From Obesumbacterium proteus (GTDB lineage Bacteria; Pseudomonadota; Gammaproteobacteria; Enterobacterales; Enterobacteriaceae), in assembly GCF_001586165.1 (NCBI RefSeq), contig NZ_CP014608.1:4154001-4218000 (forward strand): 64,000 nucleotides of DNA. Direction: 5' to 3'. Below are positions 50,137-60,302 of the stretch, one piece after another. A program made the position numbers and the translations under genes. Numbering within the stretch: the stretch's first letter is position 1; each line of letters opens with the position of its first letter. Under the pieces are notes generated by a model, which did no database searches, was not told the origin of the DNA, and was given only the letters and a program-made list of their open reading frames with translations.

Positions 50137-50190
50137 GTACACCGATGGGGTCGTAGCAGCTTTAGCTGCCGGAGCGCCCCGCGGTGTGCT
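50137..50190. repeat. Long interrupted inverted repeat
   Basis: Nested arms: CACCG/CGGTG (50140-50144, 50182-50186), GGGG/CCCC (50147-50150, 50177-50180) and GCAGC/GCTGC (50156-50160, 50165-50169). Between queC and fadM. It could be a REP-type element or a structured 3' UTR. Confidence 0.6.
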
Positions 50191-50247
50191 AGCCCCGTGT
50201 ATCTCGATCTCTCAAACGATCAGCATCAACCTGTAAGATCACACTCA

Positions 50248-50285
50248 ATGAGCCGCTATATTTTCATATTGGCGGCTCATTTATT
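50248..50285. terminator. Terminator between queC and fadM
   Basis: ATGAGCCGC/GCGGCTCAT, nine perfect pairs around 15 bases; TTATTATCTT follows on the plus strand. Confidence 0.85.
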
Positions 50286-50289
50286 ATCT

Positions 50290-50700
50290 TCACTTATCTC
50301 CGCTCAATTCCAGCAGACGATCGCGTAATGCGCCTTCCAAAGGCAATGCCTTTTGCGTTCTCAGATCGGTGCAAACAAACGTTAAAGCAGCATCAATGAT
50401 AATTTCATTATCCGAAGTGCGAGTGATGATTTGATTTAACACGCCGCTACGGCCATTAAGCTGATGCAGCTTACTCTCCACCACCAGCTCATCATTTAAC
50501 ACAGCGCCGCGACGATAGTTAATGTTCAGATTCACCACCATAAACGCGATGGCTTCCTTCATCATCCAATCAAAAGCACCGTGGTCTTCAAGCCACTGCC
50601 AGCGCGCCTCCTCAAGGAACTCAAGGTAACGGGCGTTATTGACATGCTGATAGACATCTAAATGATATCCTCGAACTTTAATGATGGTTGCATTGCTCAT
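50290..50700 (-). CDS. fadM: Long-chain acyl-CoA thioesterase FadM
   Basis: 136-residue single hotdog enzyme (YbaW) with the HLDVYQHVNNARYLEFLEEAR catalytic helix region and NLNINYRRGAVLNDEL. It helps beta-oxidation by clearing dead-end acyl-CoAs. A FadR-like box, AACTGGTTTGACCACTG, is at 50816-50832, although 116 bases upstream. Confidence 0.93.
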   Translation of the reverse strand: MSNATIIKVRGYHLDVYQHVNNARYLEFLEEARWQWLEDHGAFDWMMKEAIAFMVVNLNINYRRGAVLNDELVVESKLHQLNGRSGVLNQIITRTSDNEIIIDAALTFVCTDLRTQKALPLEGALRDRLLELSGDK

Positions 50701-50846
50701 CGTTCATGTGGCCTTTTCCAGTATTTGACTGAAGCGACTGCAAACATGCAGCCGCCTGCTCAGCTATTTTTAATTCTTAGCGCACTATTGAAAGTAGCAG
50801 AGCGCTAAAAAACCAAACTGGTTTGACCACTGAATTTTGTGCTCGA

Positions 50847-51227
50847 TCACAATTTTAAGCGATCGCGGTTACGTTCGATTAATGCTGCGCCAATTCCTTT
50901 CACCTCTTCTAACTGTTCGATCTGGGTAAAAGCCCCATTCTTCTCACGATATTCCACGATCGCCTGTGCTTTCTTCAGCCCAACACCGTTAAGCGCCGTT
51001 GCCATCTCTTCCGCACTGGCCGTGTTGATATTAATACTGGTTCCCACAATGCCCGGTGAGGCATCTTTAGTTACCGGTTGAGGATCTGTGGCTTTTTGCG
51101 TTTGTTCAACGCTAGGGGGTGTTGGTTTAGCCGTCGTCGCCGCTTGAGCCTGTAACGGCAACAGCAAAGCCCCTGCGAGCAAGGCCCATGCACCGATTAA
51201 TTGCACCATCATATTTTGCTTTTTCAT
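50847..51227 (-). CDS. ybaV: ComEA-type helix-hairpin-helix protein YbaV
   Basis: 126 residues, signal peptide ending LQAQA, a low-complexity Pro/Thr linker, then two helix-hairpin-helix motifs (SININTASAEEMATALNGVGLKKAQAIVEYREKNG). Probably a periplasmic DNA-binding protein like the ComEA of natural competence. I start at MKKQNMM, behind AACAGGAG; longer frames are not supported. Confidence 0.93.
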   Translation of the reverse strand: MKKQNMMVQLIGAWALLAGALLLPLQAQAATTAKPTPPSVEQTQKATDPQPVTKDASPGIVGTSININTASAEEMATALNGVGLKKAQAIVEYREKNGAFTQIEQLEEVKGIGAALIERNRDRLKL

Positions 51228-51309
51228 GCTGAAATTCTCCTGTTGTGTGTCAGCGAACACAGAGTGCAGCAGGATAAAAAACATGACAAACACCATTCTC
51301 CAGATATGG

Positions 51310-51333
51310 AAAAGGCCGCATAAGCGGCCTTTT
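51310..51333 (-). terminator. Terminator of ppiD
   Basis: AAAAGGCCGC/GCGGCCTTTT around TTAT on the minus strand. Confidence 0.93.
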
Positions 51334-51367
51334 ATGATTGCATCAGGATGCAAATTTATTGCGATGC

Positions 51368-53251
51368 TTACTGCATTTCGCTCGCTGCGCTGCCTAATTT
51401 AATTTTGGCATTTGAACGCAGATTATCCATCAGAGAATCGAAGGTAATGCCGGTTGCACCAGTCAACATCTGAGAAGAGAAGGCTTTAAGCTCTTCATTA
51501 CTCAAATGACCCGACTTAACCGCGTCCAATTGGATCAGCACGATGTTGTCTTGACGATCCTGAGCCAAGCCATAAACCGGCTTGTTGTCTTTTGGCTGCG
51601 CCATGGCAAACACGGTATCGGCTAACTGACGATCCTCAGAGGCACGCGTTAAGGTCTGTTCTGCACCAAAACTAATCCCCGCCGCTTTCAGCGCTTCATC
51701 ACCTTTACCTGACTGCAACGCGCTCAACAGTTTGTCGCCTTCATTACGCGCCTGCTGGATAGCTTTCTGACGCTTCACCATATTGGTGATTTGATCTTTA
51801 ACCTGATCCATCGGCTTAACGCCTTCTGGCTTATGGCTAGAAATACGGATCACGAAAGCACGGTCGCCTTCAGCGCTGATCACATCAGAGTTGCTTCCTG
51901 GTGCGCCATTCTCGCCAATCAGCGAACCATCGAAGATTGCCTGAGTAACCGGTTTAAAGTTCAGCGCAGCAGGGACGCTGTCACGTGTAAACCAGCCAGT
52001 CTCAGTCGCCTTCACGCCAGCGGCTTCTTCTGCACCGGCCAGTGATTCATTATCGCTGGTTGCAGAGTCGCTCACTTTTTGCTGTAACGCGTAGTAAGCA
52101 TCAAGTGCTTTCTGCTGTTTAACCTGAGTGGCAATATCCGCACGAACTTCAGCCAGCGGTTTTACCTGCTCTGGTTTCACGTCATTCAGGCGAATAACGA
52201 GATAGCCAACGCTTGATTTTACTGCACCAGATAGCTGACCTTTGGTGGTTAACTTAGCACCCAGAATTTCATCTGGCGTAGTGCCCGGTTCTAACCATCC
52301 CAACTCACCGCCGTTTTTACGCGAGATGATGTCAGTGGATTTCTCAGCAGCGACTTTGGCGAAATCGGCACCGCCGTTCAATTCATCCAATACCGCTTTA
52401 GCATCAGCTTCAGTTTTTACCTGAATAACGCTGTAATCTTTGCGCTCCGGCTGGGTGTAGCTGGATTTATGCTGATCGTAATAAGCTGCGATATCCTCAT
52501 CAGAAACGGTAATTTTGTCCTGAATCGCCGCGGCATCCATTTCGATATAGCTAACCTTCACTTCTTCCGGCGCAATAAAACTATTTCGGTTTTGCTCGTA
52601 GTAGGATTTCAGCTCTTCATCAGTAACCTGCTGAGCTTTCTCCAACTCTTTGATATCAATCGTTGCCAAACGCACATCGCGCTGCTGCATGGTTAACGCA
52701 GCCATAGCTTCAACTTCTACCGGCAGCGTGAAGCCCGTTGCGGTGTAAGCCTGAATCAGCTGTTGGCTGGTGAGCTGCTGGCGAACCAACTGTGCATAGG
52801 TATCTGGACTTAATCCCATATTGGCAATAATGTTCAGATATTTAGCATTATCGAACTGGTTGTTCGTCTGGAAGTAAGGCATTGCCCAGATAGCTTCTTT
52901 CACCTGCTCATCGCTAATTCCCAGACCCAATTTCTTGGCGTACTGATCAAGCAGAGTGTCATCAATTAGGCGGTTAAGAGCCTGCTTGCGCAGCTCTTTC
53001 ATATAGCCTTCGTTACCTGCCAACACTGAAAATTGGTCGCCCAATTGCTGCTGTAAGCGACTACGTTCGCTTTGAACCGCTTGCTCAAGCTGACCACGGC
53101 TAATTTCCTGACCATCGACTTTCGCCGCATAGTCACCGGAACCGCCGGTCAAATAACCCCCTACCCCGGTCAAAACAAATGACACGATGATTAGGCCCAG
53201 GATGATTTTGAGCACGACGTGATTAGCGGCCGCGCGTAAATTGTCCATCAT
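51368..53251 (-). CDS. ppiD: Periplasmic chaperone PpiD
   Basis: 627 residues: membrane helix at 14-35 then a large periplasmic SurA-like chaperone with a parvulin domain in the middle (YSVIQVKTEADAKAVLDELNGGADFAKVAAEKSTD, NGGELGWLEPGTTPDE). E. coli PpiD's parvulin domain is inactive as an isomerase. It works with SecYEG and YfgM on newly exported proteins. Followed by hupB in the E. coli order. Confidence 0.95.
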   Translation of the reverse strand: MMDNLRAAANHVVLKIILGLIIVSFVLTGVGGYLTGGSGDYAAKVDGQEISRGQLEQAVQSERSRLQQQLGDQFSVLAGNEGYMKELRKQALNRLIDDTLLDQYAKKLGLGISDEQVKEAIWAMPYFQTNNQFDNAKYLNIIANMGLSPDTYAQLVRQQLTSQQLIQAYTATGFTLPVEVEAMAALTMQQRDVRLATIDIKELEKAQQVTDEELKSYYEQNRNSFIAPEEVKVSYIEMDAAAIQDKITVSDEDIAAYYDQHKSSYTQPERKDYSVIQVKTEADAKAVLDELNGGADFAKVAAEKSTDIISRKNGGELGWLEPGTTPDEILGAKLTTKGQLSGAVKSSVGYLVIRLNDVKPEQVKPLAEVRADIATQVKQQKALDAYYALQQKVSDSATSDNESLAGAEEAAGVKATETGWFTRDSVPAALNFKPVTQAIFDGSLIGENGAPGSNSDVISAEGDRAFVIRISSHKPEGVKPMDQVKDQITNMVKRQKAIQQARNEGDKLLSALQSGKGDEALKAAGISFGAEQTLTRASEDRQLADTVFAMAQPKDNKPVYGLAQDRQDNIVLIQLDAVKSGHLSNEELKAFSSQMLTGATGITFDSLMDNLRSNAKIKLGSAASEMQ

Positions 53252-53433
53252 AGTGTGGCAACACTCCGCTGTGATTGTGGGTAATACAGTAATTTTTGTC
53301 GGCTCAGTCTATCTGATTCGTAGCCAACACTGCACACGTAATACGATAAAATTGGGCTATAAGATCAAAAACCTATCCCATTAACCGAATCGACCTACTG
53401 GGAAAGGCTCTGTTTCCATGAAACCTTAGCCAT

Positions 53434-53460
53434 AAAAAAAGCGCATCGGTTATGATGCGC
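53434..53460 (-). terminator. Terminator of hupB
   Basis: GCGCATC/GATGCGC around ATAACC, then seven T residues on the minus strand. The rest of 53252-53567 holds the ppiD promoter region; nothing else stands out. Confidence 0.93.
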
Positions 53461-53567
53461 CTTGTATTTTACCCTAGCAACTCAGCCACGTCAGTCTAAT
53501 GTTTCATTGTTTCCACTCACGTGGGTTTATAACATACAAACAAATTCAGACGGTTGAGTCGGACACG

Positions 53568-53843
53568 TTATTTATTAACGGCGTCTTTCAGTGCCTTGCC
53601 AGCACGGAAGCCAGGTACTTTGGCAGCAGGAATGCTGATTTCTTTACCTGTCTGAGGGTTACGGCCAGTACGTGCAGAACGCTCACGCACGTCAAAAGTA
53701 CCAAAACCGACCAGAGCAACAGAATCACCGCTCTGCAAAGACTCAGTAACAGACGCAATAATCGCATCTAATGCACGGCCAGCTGCTGCTTTAGAAATAT
53801 CTGCGCCTTCGGCAATCTTATCGACCAGTTGTGACTTATTCAC
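53568..53843 (-). CDS. hupB: DNA-binding protein HU-beta
   Basis: 91-residue nucleoid protein. MNKSQLVDKIAEGADISKAAAGRALDAII and the DNA-clasping arm GRNPQTGKEI are typical. One residue longer than E. coli because of an extra C-terminal lysine. Between lon and ppiD, as expected. Confidence 0.97.
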   Translation of the reverse strand: MNKSQLVDKIAEGADISKAAAGRALDAIIASVTESLQSGDSVALVGFGTFDVRERSARTGRNPQTGKEISIPAAKVPGFRAGKALKDAVNK

Positions 53844-53992
53844 TCTTTCATCCCCTTTAGAAATCTTATGCCGTACTGGAATATTGTCCTTAGGGTACGG
53901 CTGCGCTGCTGTTATATCAATCCTGTCAGTTCATGGCAAGACACATGAGATGCGGCTTTTCCTAATTTGACAGGGCTCTACGTTAGCTGCAC

Positions 53993-54030
53993 AAAAAAAT
54001 GCTGGCAAGTCCGAAATAGACTGCCAGCAT
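53993..54030 (-). terminator. Terminator of lon
   Basis: ATGCTGGCA/TGCCAGCAT with a 14-base loop, then seven T residues on the minus strand. Confidence 0.93.
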
Positions 54031-54061
54031 AGGTTTTATCAGCGGTTTATGCGATATATCA

Positions 54062-56416
54062 CTATTTTGCGGTAACCACTTCCATTCCGAATGGTGAATT
54101 TTGCAGCGCCAAGGCTAAAACTTCATCAATTCGTTTCACCGGATGGATATCCAGATCGGCCAAGACGTTGTCTGGAATCTCTTCCAAATCGCGTTTGTTT
54201 TCGTCTGGGATCAGCACGGTTTTAATTCCACCGCGGTGAGCCGCCAGCAGTTTTTCTTTCAAACCACCGATTGGCAACACTAAACCACGCAGCGTAATTT
54301 CACCGGTCATAGCAACATCAGCACGCACAGGATTACCGGTTAAGCATGAAACCAGCGCGGTACACATCGCGATACCTGCACTTGGGCCATCTTTCGGCGT
54401 TGCACCTTCAGGCACATGGACGTGAATATCGCGTTTTTCGTAGAAATCAGGATTGATGCCCAATTTCTCAGCGCGAGCACGAACCACGGTCAACGCAGCC
54501 TGAATGGATTCCTGCATAACTTCACCTAAAGAACCGGTATAAGTCAGCTTGCCCTTGCCTGGTACGCATGCGGTTTCAATCGTCAGCAGATCGCCGCCCA
54601 CTTCGGTCCATGCTAAACCAGTGACCTGACCCACGCGGTTTTCACTGTCCGCACGGCCATAGTCATAGCGCTGCACACCTAAGAAGTCTTTCAGGTTGTC
54701 GCCGTTGATCTCAATGTGCTTAACGGATTTATCCATCAGCAGGTTTTTAACCGCCTTACGGCACAGTTTTGAGATTTCACGTTCCAGACTACGCACGCCC
54801 GCTTCGCGAGTGTAATAGCGAATAATGCCGCTAATTGCGCTGTCATCAACCGTCAACTCACCTTTTTTCAGTGCATTGCGTTCCAACTGTTTTGGTAGCA
54901 GATGCTGTTTCGCAATGTTGAGTTTTTCATCTTCGGTGTAACCCGACAGACGAATCACTTCCATACGATCCAACAACGGCGCAGGAATGTTCATCGAGTT
55001 CGATGTTGCCACAAACATAACGTCAGACAGGTCGTAATCAACTTCCAGATAATGGTCGTTGAACGCGATATTCTGTTCTGGATCCAGAACTTCCAGCAGT
55101 GCTGAAGCCGGATCGCCACGCATGTCCGAAGACATTTTGTCGATCTCATCGAGCAGGAACAGTGGGTTTTTCACCCCAACCTTTGCCATCTTCTGGATCA
55201 GTTTGCCCGGCATAGAACCGATATAGGTACGACGATGGCCACGAATTTCGGCTTCATCACGCACGCCACCCAGCGCCATACGCACATACTGACGCCCAGT
55301 AGCACGAGCAATAGACTGACCCAAAGAGGTCTTACCGACCCCTGGAGGCCCTACCAGACAGAGGATAGGCCCTTTAATTTTGCTAACGCGACTCTGAACC
55401 GCTAAATATTCCAGAATACGGTCTTTGACGCGCTCAAGGCCGTAATGGTCGGTATCCAGAATTTCCTGCGCTTTATTCAGATCTTTTTTGACCTTGCTGC
55501 GCGCATTCCACGGAACCTGAATCATCCAATCGATATAGCCACGCACTACGGTTGCTTCAGCAGACATCGGCGACATCATCTTCAGCTTTTGCAGCTCAGC
55601 TTCCGTTTTCTCGCGCGCATCTTTCGGCATTTTTGCCGCTTCGATTTTGCGTTTCAGCGCTTCGAATTCGTCTGGCGTGTCGTCCATTTCGCCCAGTTCT
55701 TTCTGAATCGCTTTCATTTGCTCATTCAGATAGTACTCGCGCTGGCTCTTTTCCATCTGCTTTTTAACGCGGTTACGAATGCGTTTTTCAACCTGCAGCA
55801 GATCGATTTCAGACTCCATCATCGCCATCAGATATTCCAGACGCTCAGTCACGTCTGACATTTCCAATACTGCTTGCTTGTCGTTTAACTTCAACGGCAT
55901 GTGTGCAGCAATGGTATCTGCCAGCTTAGCCGCATCGTCAATACTGTTGAGCGACGTCAGCACTTCTGGTGGGATCTTTTTGTTCAGTTTGATGTAGCCT
56001 TCAAACTGATTAATGGCGGTACGAACCAATACTTCTTGTTCGCGCTCGTCCATTTCTGGAATTTCTAAATATTCAGCCTGTGCAGCAAAATGCTCACCAC
56101 TGTCAGATAACGTAGTAATTTTTGCACGCTGAAGCCCCTCGACCAGCACTTTGACGGTGCCATCGGGTAATTTCAGCATCTGTAAAATAGAGGCAACGGT
56201 ACCTACAGAGAAAAGGTCATTTACCCCTGGTTCATCCGTTGAGGCTTCCTTTTGCGCGACCAGCAGGATCTTCTTGTCGTGATCCATTGCGGCTTCTAGG
56301 CACCGGATTGACTTTTCCCGGCCTACGAACAATGGAATCACCATGTGCGGATAAACCACCACATCGCGCAGAGGCAATACGGGGATTTCTATGCGTTCGG
56401 AACGCTCAGGATTCAT
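54062..56416 (-). CDS. lon: ATP-dependent protease Lon
   Basis: 784 residues, the E. coli length. N-terminal LON substrate domain, AAA+ module with Walker A GPPGVGKTS and Walker B FLLDEIDK, and the serine-lysine protease domain with the catalytic serine in PKDGPSAGIAM. It clears damaged proteins and regulators such as SulA. Its start is preceded by a heat-shock promoter. Confidence 0.98.
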   Translation of the reverse strand: MNPERSERIEIPVLPLRDVVVYPHMVIPLFVGREKSIRCLEAAMDHDKKILLVAQKEASTDEPGVNDLFSVGTVASILQMLKLPDGTVKVLVEGLQRAKITTLSDSGEHFAAQAEYLEIPEMDEREQEVLVRTAINQFEGYIKLNKKIPPEVLTSLNSIDDAAKLADTIAAHMPLKLNDKQAVLEMSDVTERLEYLMAMMESEIDLLQVEKRIRNRVKKQMEKSQREYYLNEQMKAIQKELGEMDDTPDEFEALKRKIEAAKMPKDAREKTEAELQKLKMMSPMSAEATVVRGYIDWMIQVPWNARSKVKKDLNKAQEILDTDHYGLERVKDRILEYLAVQSRVSKIKGPILCLVGPPGVGKTSLGQSIARATGRQYVRMALGGVRDEAEIRGHRRTYIGSMPGKLIQKMAKVGVKNPLFLLDEIDKMSSDMRGDPASALLEVLDPEQNIAFNDHYLEVDYDLSDVMFVATSNSMNIPAPLLDRMEVIRLSGYTEDEKLNIAKQHLLPKQLERNALKKGELTVDDSAISGIIRYYTREAGVRSLEREISKLCRKAVKNLLMDKSVKHIEINGDNLKDFLGVQRYDYGRADSENRVGQVTGLAWTEVGGDLLTIETACVPGKGKLTYTGSLGEVMQESIQAALTVVRARAEKLGINPDFYEKRDIHVHVPEGATPKDGPSAGIAMCTALVSCLTGNPVRADVAMTGEITLRGLVLPIGGLKEKLLAAHRGGIKTVLIPDENKRDLEEIPDNVLADLDIHPVKRIDEVLALALQNSPFGMEVVTAK

Positions 56417-56503
56417 AGAGCTCTCTCTTAGTTTAGCTTCCGCCAGGTTATGGGAATCTTACAACCCGTTTTACGTTGTTGCTTCACCCAGTTTGTATCT
56501 GAG

Positions 56504-56532
56504 TATATGGGGATGTTTACCAGGGATTCAAC
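56504..56532 (-). promoter_or_regulatory. Sigma-32 (heat shock) promoter of lon
   Basis: On the minus strand GTTGAA (-35) then CCCCATATA (-10), the same arrangement as in the E. coli lon promoter. Confidence 0.88.
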
Positions 56533-56545
56533 GCAAACAACAACA

Positions 56546-56578
56546 GAAAAAAAATGGGAGATAAAATCCCCCATTTTA
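56546..56578 (-). terminator. Terminator of clpX
   Basis: On the minus strand AAAATGGG, loop, CCCATTTT then eight T residues; 28 bases beyond the clpX stop, so clpPX and lon are separate transcripts. Confidence 0.92.
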
Positions 56579-56605
56579 TTGATAACCCATCAGTTTACTG
56601 GCTAA

Positions 56606-57877
56606 TTATTCGCCAGAAGCTTGTGCTTCTGGTTTACCATAAATCAGCATTGGCTCCGCCTGACCTTCAATGACATTTTCGTCGACAACCACTTTTTCGA
56701 CGTTTTCCATTGATGGCAAGTCGTACATCGTTTCCAGCAGCGCGCCTTCAACGATAGAACGCAGACCACGAGCACCTGTTTTACGCGCCATCGCTTTTTT
56801 CGCGATCGCCGTCAGGGCTTCGTCACGGAACTCCAGATCGACACCTTCCAGATTAAACAATGCCTGATACTGTTTGGTCAGGGCATTTTTTGGCTCTTTC
56901 AGGATCTGAATCAGCGCGTCTTCGCTCAGTTCACGCAGGGTAGCGACAACCGGCAAACGACCGATAAACTCAGGGATCAGACCAAATTTGATCAAATCTT
57001 CTGGTTCTGCCTGAGCCAGCAACTCGCCTTCGGTTGCTTTTTCAGACAACGCTTTAACCGTTGCGCCAAAACCAATACCGGTGCCGGTATTGACACGCTG
57101 GCCAATCACTTTATCCAAACCAGCAAAAGCACCGCCACAGATAAACAGGATCTTAGAGGTATCAACCTGCAAGAATTCCTGCTGTGGATGCTTACGGCCG
57201 CCCTGAGGTGGAACCGCAGCGATAGTACCTTCAATCAGCTTCAGCAATGCCTGCTGTACACCTTCACCTGAAACATCACGGGTGATAGACGGGTTGTCAG
57301 ACTTACGAGAAATCTTATCGATTTCATCGATGTACACGATACCGCGCTGTGCTTTCTGAACGTCGTAATCACACTTCTGCAATAGCTTCTGAATGATATT
57401 TTCAACGTCTTCGCCCACATAACCCGCTTCGGTTAGGGTCGTCGCATCAGCCATGGTAAATGGCACATCAAGGAAACGTGCCAGCGTTTCAGCCAGCAAA
57501 GTTTTACCGCTACCGGTTGGACCGATCAGCAAAATATTACTTTTGCCCAGTTCTACACCGTTGCTGCTATCGCCGTTACGCAGGCGTTTGTAGTGGTTAT
57601 ACACCGCTACTGCCAAGACTTTTTTCGCCTGTTCTTGACCAATCACGTAATCATCTAAATGGTTACGAATTTCATGCGGCGTTGGCAGAGAGCTGCGCTC
57701 GCGATGCGGAGCAACTTCTTTAATCTCTTCGCGAATGATGTCATTACACAGATCGACACACTCGTCGCAGATATACACTGACGGCCCGGCGATCAGCTTA
57801 CGAACTTCATGCTGGCTTTTGCCGCAAAAAGAACAGTACAGCAGCTTGCCTGAACCGTCTTTGCGCTTATCTGTCAT
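56606..57877 (-). CDS. clpX: ClpX unfoldase
   Basis: 423-residue AAA+ ring that feeds proteins to ClpP. N-terminal C4 zinc domain (CSFCGKSQ ... CDECVDLC), Walker A GPTGSGKT, Walker B VYIDEIDK, and pore loop GYVGED. The IGF loop that docks on ClpP is in NTGTGIGFGA. Usually co-transcribed with clpP upstream; here 275 bases separate them, which leaves room for a separate clpX promoter. Confidence 0.98.
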   Translation of the reverse strand: MTDKRKDGSGKLLYCSFCGKSQHEVRKLIAGPSVYICDECVDLCNDIIREEIKEVAPHRERSSLPTPHEIRNHLDDYVIGQEQAKKVLAVAVYNHYKRLRNGDSSNGVELGKSNILLIGPTGSGKTLLAETLARFLDVPFTMADATTLTEAGYVGEDVENIIQKLLQKCDYDVQKAQRGIVYIDEIDKISRKSDNPSITRDVSGEGVQQALLKLIEGTIAAVPPQGGRKHPQQEFLQVDTSKILFICGGAFAGLDKVIGQRVNTGTGIGFGATVKALSEKATEGELLAQAEPEDLIKFGLIPEFIGRLPVVATLRELSEDALIQILKEPKNALTKQYQALFNLEGVDLEFRDEALTAIAKKAMARKTGARGLRSIVEGALLETMYDLPSMENVEKVVVDENVIEGQAEPMLIYGKPEAQASGE

Positions 57878-58152
57878 CAGTAAACCTCTTTCATTAAGTA
57901 TCTGTCCCGTCGAATCAGCCTATTACGGCTAAGACCGCTCAACGGCAGTGCGACCAATCTGCGCAAAACGGCCTATCAGCGTAGTCTATGCAACCCATTT
58001 GCGCGATGCGAGCATCGCTCCGCGCTTTATATTCACTATAGTATATCGGCAACCCGCCGTAACATGATAGTCACGCTATCGGCGGTTGGACGAGAATAGC
58101 GTATGCGTTGAGTTCCACAGACGTCCTGAGTCTAGGCCGTAGTCTGACACAA

Positions 58153-58773
58153 TCAGCCGCGGTGAGTCATTACCGAATCAACCAAGCCGTATTCTACAGC
58201 TTCGTCCGCTGACAAGAAGCGGTCACGTTCGGTATCACGCTCGATCTCTTCGAGCGGTTTACCTGAATGTTTTGCCATCAGCTCATTCATACGAGCTTTA
58301 ACTTTCAGGATTTCTTTGGCGTGGATTTCGATATCCGTCGCCTGCCCTTGGAAACCACCCAACGGCTGGTGAATCATCACGCGTGAATTTGGCAGGCAGA
58401 AACGCTTACCTTTCGCCCCTGCCGTCAGCAGAAACGCGCCCATGGAACACGCTTGTCCCATACAAATGGTGCTCACATCCGGTTTGATAAACTGCATGGT
58501 GTCATAAATTGACATGCCCGCAGTAATGACGCCGCCCGGTGAGTTGATATAAAGATGGATATCTTTCTCTGGGTTTTCTGCTTCGAGGAACAGCATCTGA
58601 GCCACGATCAGATTTGCCATGTGATCTTCAACCTGACCAGTCAGGAAGATGATTCGTTCTTTCAACAGACGGGAAAAAATATCGTATGAACGTTCGCCAC
58701 GCGAAGTCTGTTCAACAACCATTGGCACTAAGGCCATGTGCGGTGCTAAATCACGCTCGCCACTGTATGACAT
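58153..58773 (-). CDS. clpP: ClpP protease
   Basis: 206 residues. Catalytic S110 in GQACSMGAFLL and H135 in MIHQPLGG. The propeptide before ALVPMVVEQTSRGERSYDIFSRLL is cut on maturation. Directly upstream of clpX, downstream of tig, as in E. coli. Confidence 0.98.
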   Translation of the reverse strand: MSYSGERDLAPHMALVPMVVEQTSRGERSYDIFSRLLKERIIFLTGQVEDHMANLIVAQMLFLEAENPEKDIHLYINSPGGVITAGMSIYDTMQFIKPDVSTICMGQACSMGAFLLTAGAKGKRFCLPNSRVMIHQPLGGFQGQATDIEIHAKEILKVKARMNELMAKHSGKPLEEIERDTERDRFLSADEAVEYGLVDSVMTHRG

Positions 58774-58930
58774 TAACCGTCTCCTATAGAAATCACTTTG
58801 GCATTATTTGCTTTGATTCTACTGTAGATAAACTATGTTGACCATGCTCAACTGTCTGTGTCTGTTGTTATAGGTTAGACACTTAGCCAATATTTGGGGT
58901 CAGTAATCAAAGAAATAAACCTTTTCCCAT

Positions 58931-58962
58931 AAAAAAACCTTCGCCCAAGAGCGAAGGTTTTT
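58931..58962 (-). terminator. Terminator of tig
   Basis: ACCTTCGC/GCGAAGGT around CCAAGA with a T-run on the minus strand. Confidence 0.93.
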
Positions 58963-58997
58963 ATTACTTCGGAACGAATAAGCCGTTCAGAGCAACA

Positions 58998-60302
58998 TTA
59001 CGCAGCCTGAGTCTGGTTCATCAGTTCGCTGAAGTTGGTCGCTTTTTCAGACACTTTAGCGCTAGCCAGCAGTGCTTCAACAGCTTGTTCTTCCAGAGCA
59101 ACATTACGCATGTTGTTCATCAGCTCTTTGTTTTTGCTGTAGAACTCAACCACTTCTTTTGGATCTTCGTAAGCAGAAGCCATTTCTTCGATCAGCGCTT
59201 TAACGCGATCTTCATCAGCTTTCAGCTCTTTCTTGGTGATAACTTCACCCAGCAACAGACCTACAACAACGCGACGTTTAGCCTGTTCTTCGAACAGTTC
59301 GCGTGGCAGTTCCAGAGCTTGTTTCTCGTTGCCACCAAAACGCTGTGCAGCCTGACGACGCAGAACGTCAACTTCACCGTCAATCAGTGCAGCTGGAACG
59401 TCGATGTCGTTTGCTTTAACCAGACCGTCGATAACCTGAGACTTGATACTGTTACGTACCGCGCCTTTCAGTTCGCGTTCCATGTTTTTACGCACTTCGG
59501 CTTTCAGACCATCCAGAGAACCATCAGCAACGCCGAAACGTTTGATGAATTCTTCGGTGAATTCTGGCAGTTCACGTTCTTCAACTTTCTTCAGAACGAT
59601 ATCGAATTTAGCCGCTTTACCTTTCAGGTTTTCAGCGTGGTAATCTTCTGGGAAGGTCACTTCGATAGCGAATTCTTCACCCGCTTTGTGGCCCAGAATG
59701 CCTTCTTCGAAACCTGGGATCATACGACCCTGGCCCATTGCCAGAACGAAATCAGAGGCTTTGCCGCCTTCGAAAACTTCGCCGTCGATAGAGCCGGTGA
59801 AATCTACGGTTACGCGGTCTTCAGCTTCAACTGCACGTTCAGTTGCAGTCCAAGTTGCCTGCTGCTTACGCAGGGTGTCCAGCATCGCGTCAACGTCAGC
59901 GTCAGTCACTTCAACAACTGGTTTTTCAACTTCGATGCTTTCCAGATCTTTCAGTTCGATCTCTGGGTAAACTTCGAATTCAACCGCGAAAGAGAAATCT
60001 TCGCCCAGTTTGTATTCGCCTGGTACATAATTAGGCGCGCCAGCTGGGTTCAGTTTTTCTTTGATGATCGCATCAACGAAGTTACGCTGCATCAGATCGC
60101 CCAGAACGTCCTGGCGAACAGAAGCGCCATAACGCTGAGAGATAATGTGCATTGGCACTTTACCTTTACGGAAGCCGTCGATACGTGCTTTTTTAGCCAC
60201 GTTGACCAGCTCACTGTTTACTGCTTTTTCAATGCTGTCGACTGCAACAGTAATATTTACGCGGCGGCCAAGGCCTTCGGTGGTTTCAACAGAAACTTGC
60301 AT
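58998..60302 (-). CDS. tig: Trigger factor
   Basis: 434-residue ribosome-bound chaperone and prolyl isomerase. I start at MQVSVETTEGLGRRV; GFRKGKVP is the ribosome-binding signature at residues 43-50, followed by the FKBP domain (VTVDFTGSIDGEVFEGGKASDFVLAMGQGRMIPGFEEG). E. coli Tig is 432. Codon use is strongly biased, as expected for an abundant protein, which leaves a long open antisense frame. Confidence 0.98.
   Translation of the reverse strand: MQVSVETTEGLGRRVNITVAVDSIEKAVNSELVNVAKKARIDGFRKGKVPMHIISQRYGASVRQDVLGDLMQRNFVDAIIKEKLNPAGAPNYVPGEYKLGEDFSFAVEFEVYPEIELKDLESIEVEKPVVEVTDADVDAMLDTLRKQQATWTATERAVEAEDRVTVDFTGSIDGEVFEGGKASDFVLAMGQGRMIPGFEEGILGHKAGEEFAIEVTFPEDYHAENLKGKAAKFDIVLKKVEERELPEFTEEFIKRFGVADGSLDGLKAEVRKNMERELKGAVRNSIKSQVIDGLVKANDIDVPAALIDGEVDVLRRQAAQRFGGNEKQALELPRELFEEQAKRRVVVGLLLGEVITKKELKADEDRVKALIEEMASAYEDPKEVVEFYSKNKELMNNMRNVALEEQAVEALLASAKVSEKATNFSELMNQTQAA

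Noticed and set aside
50816..50832. Firm FadR operator for fadM
   Set aside because: The match is good in the first half only and is 116 bases from the start, so I mention it only within fadM.
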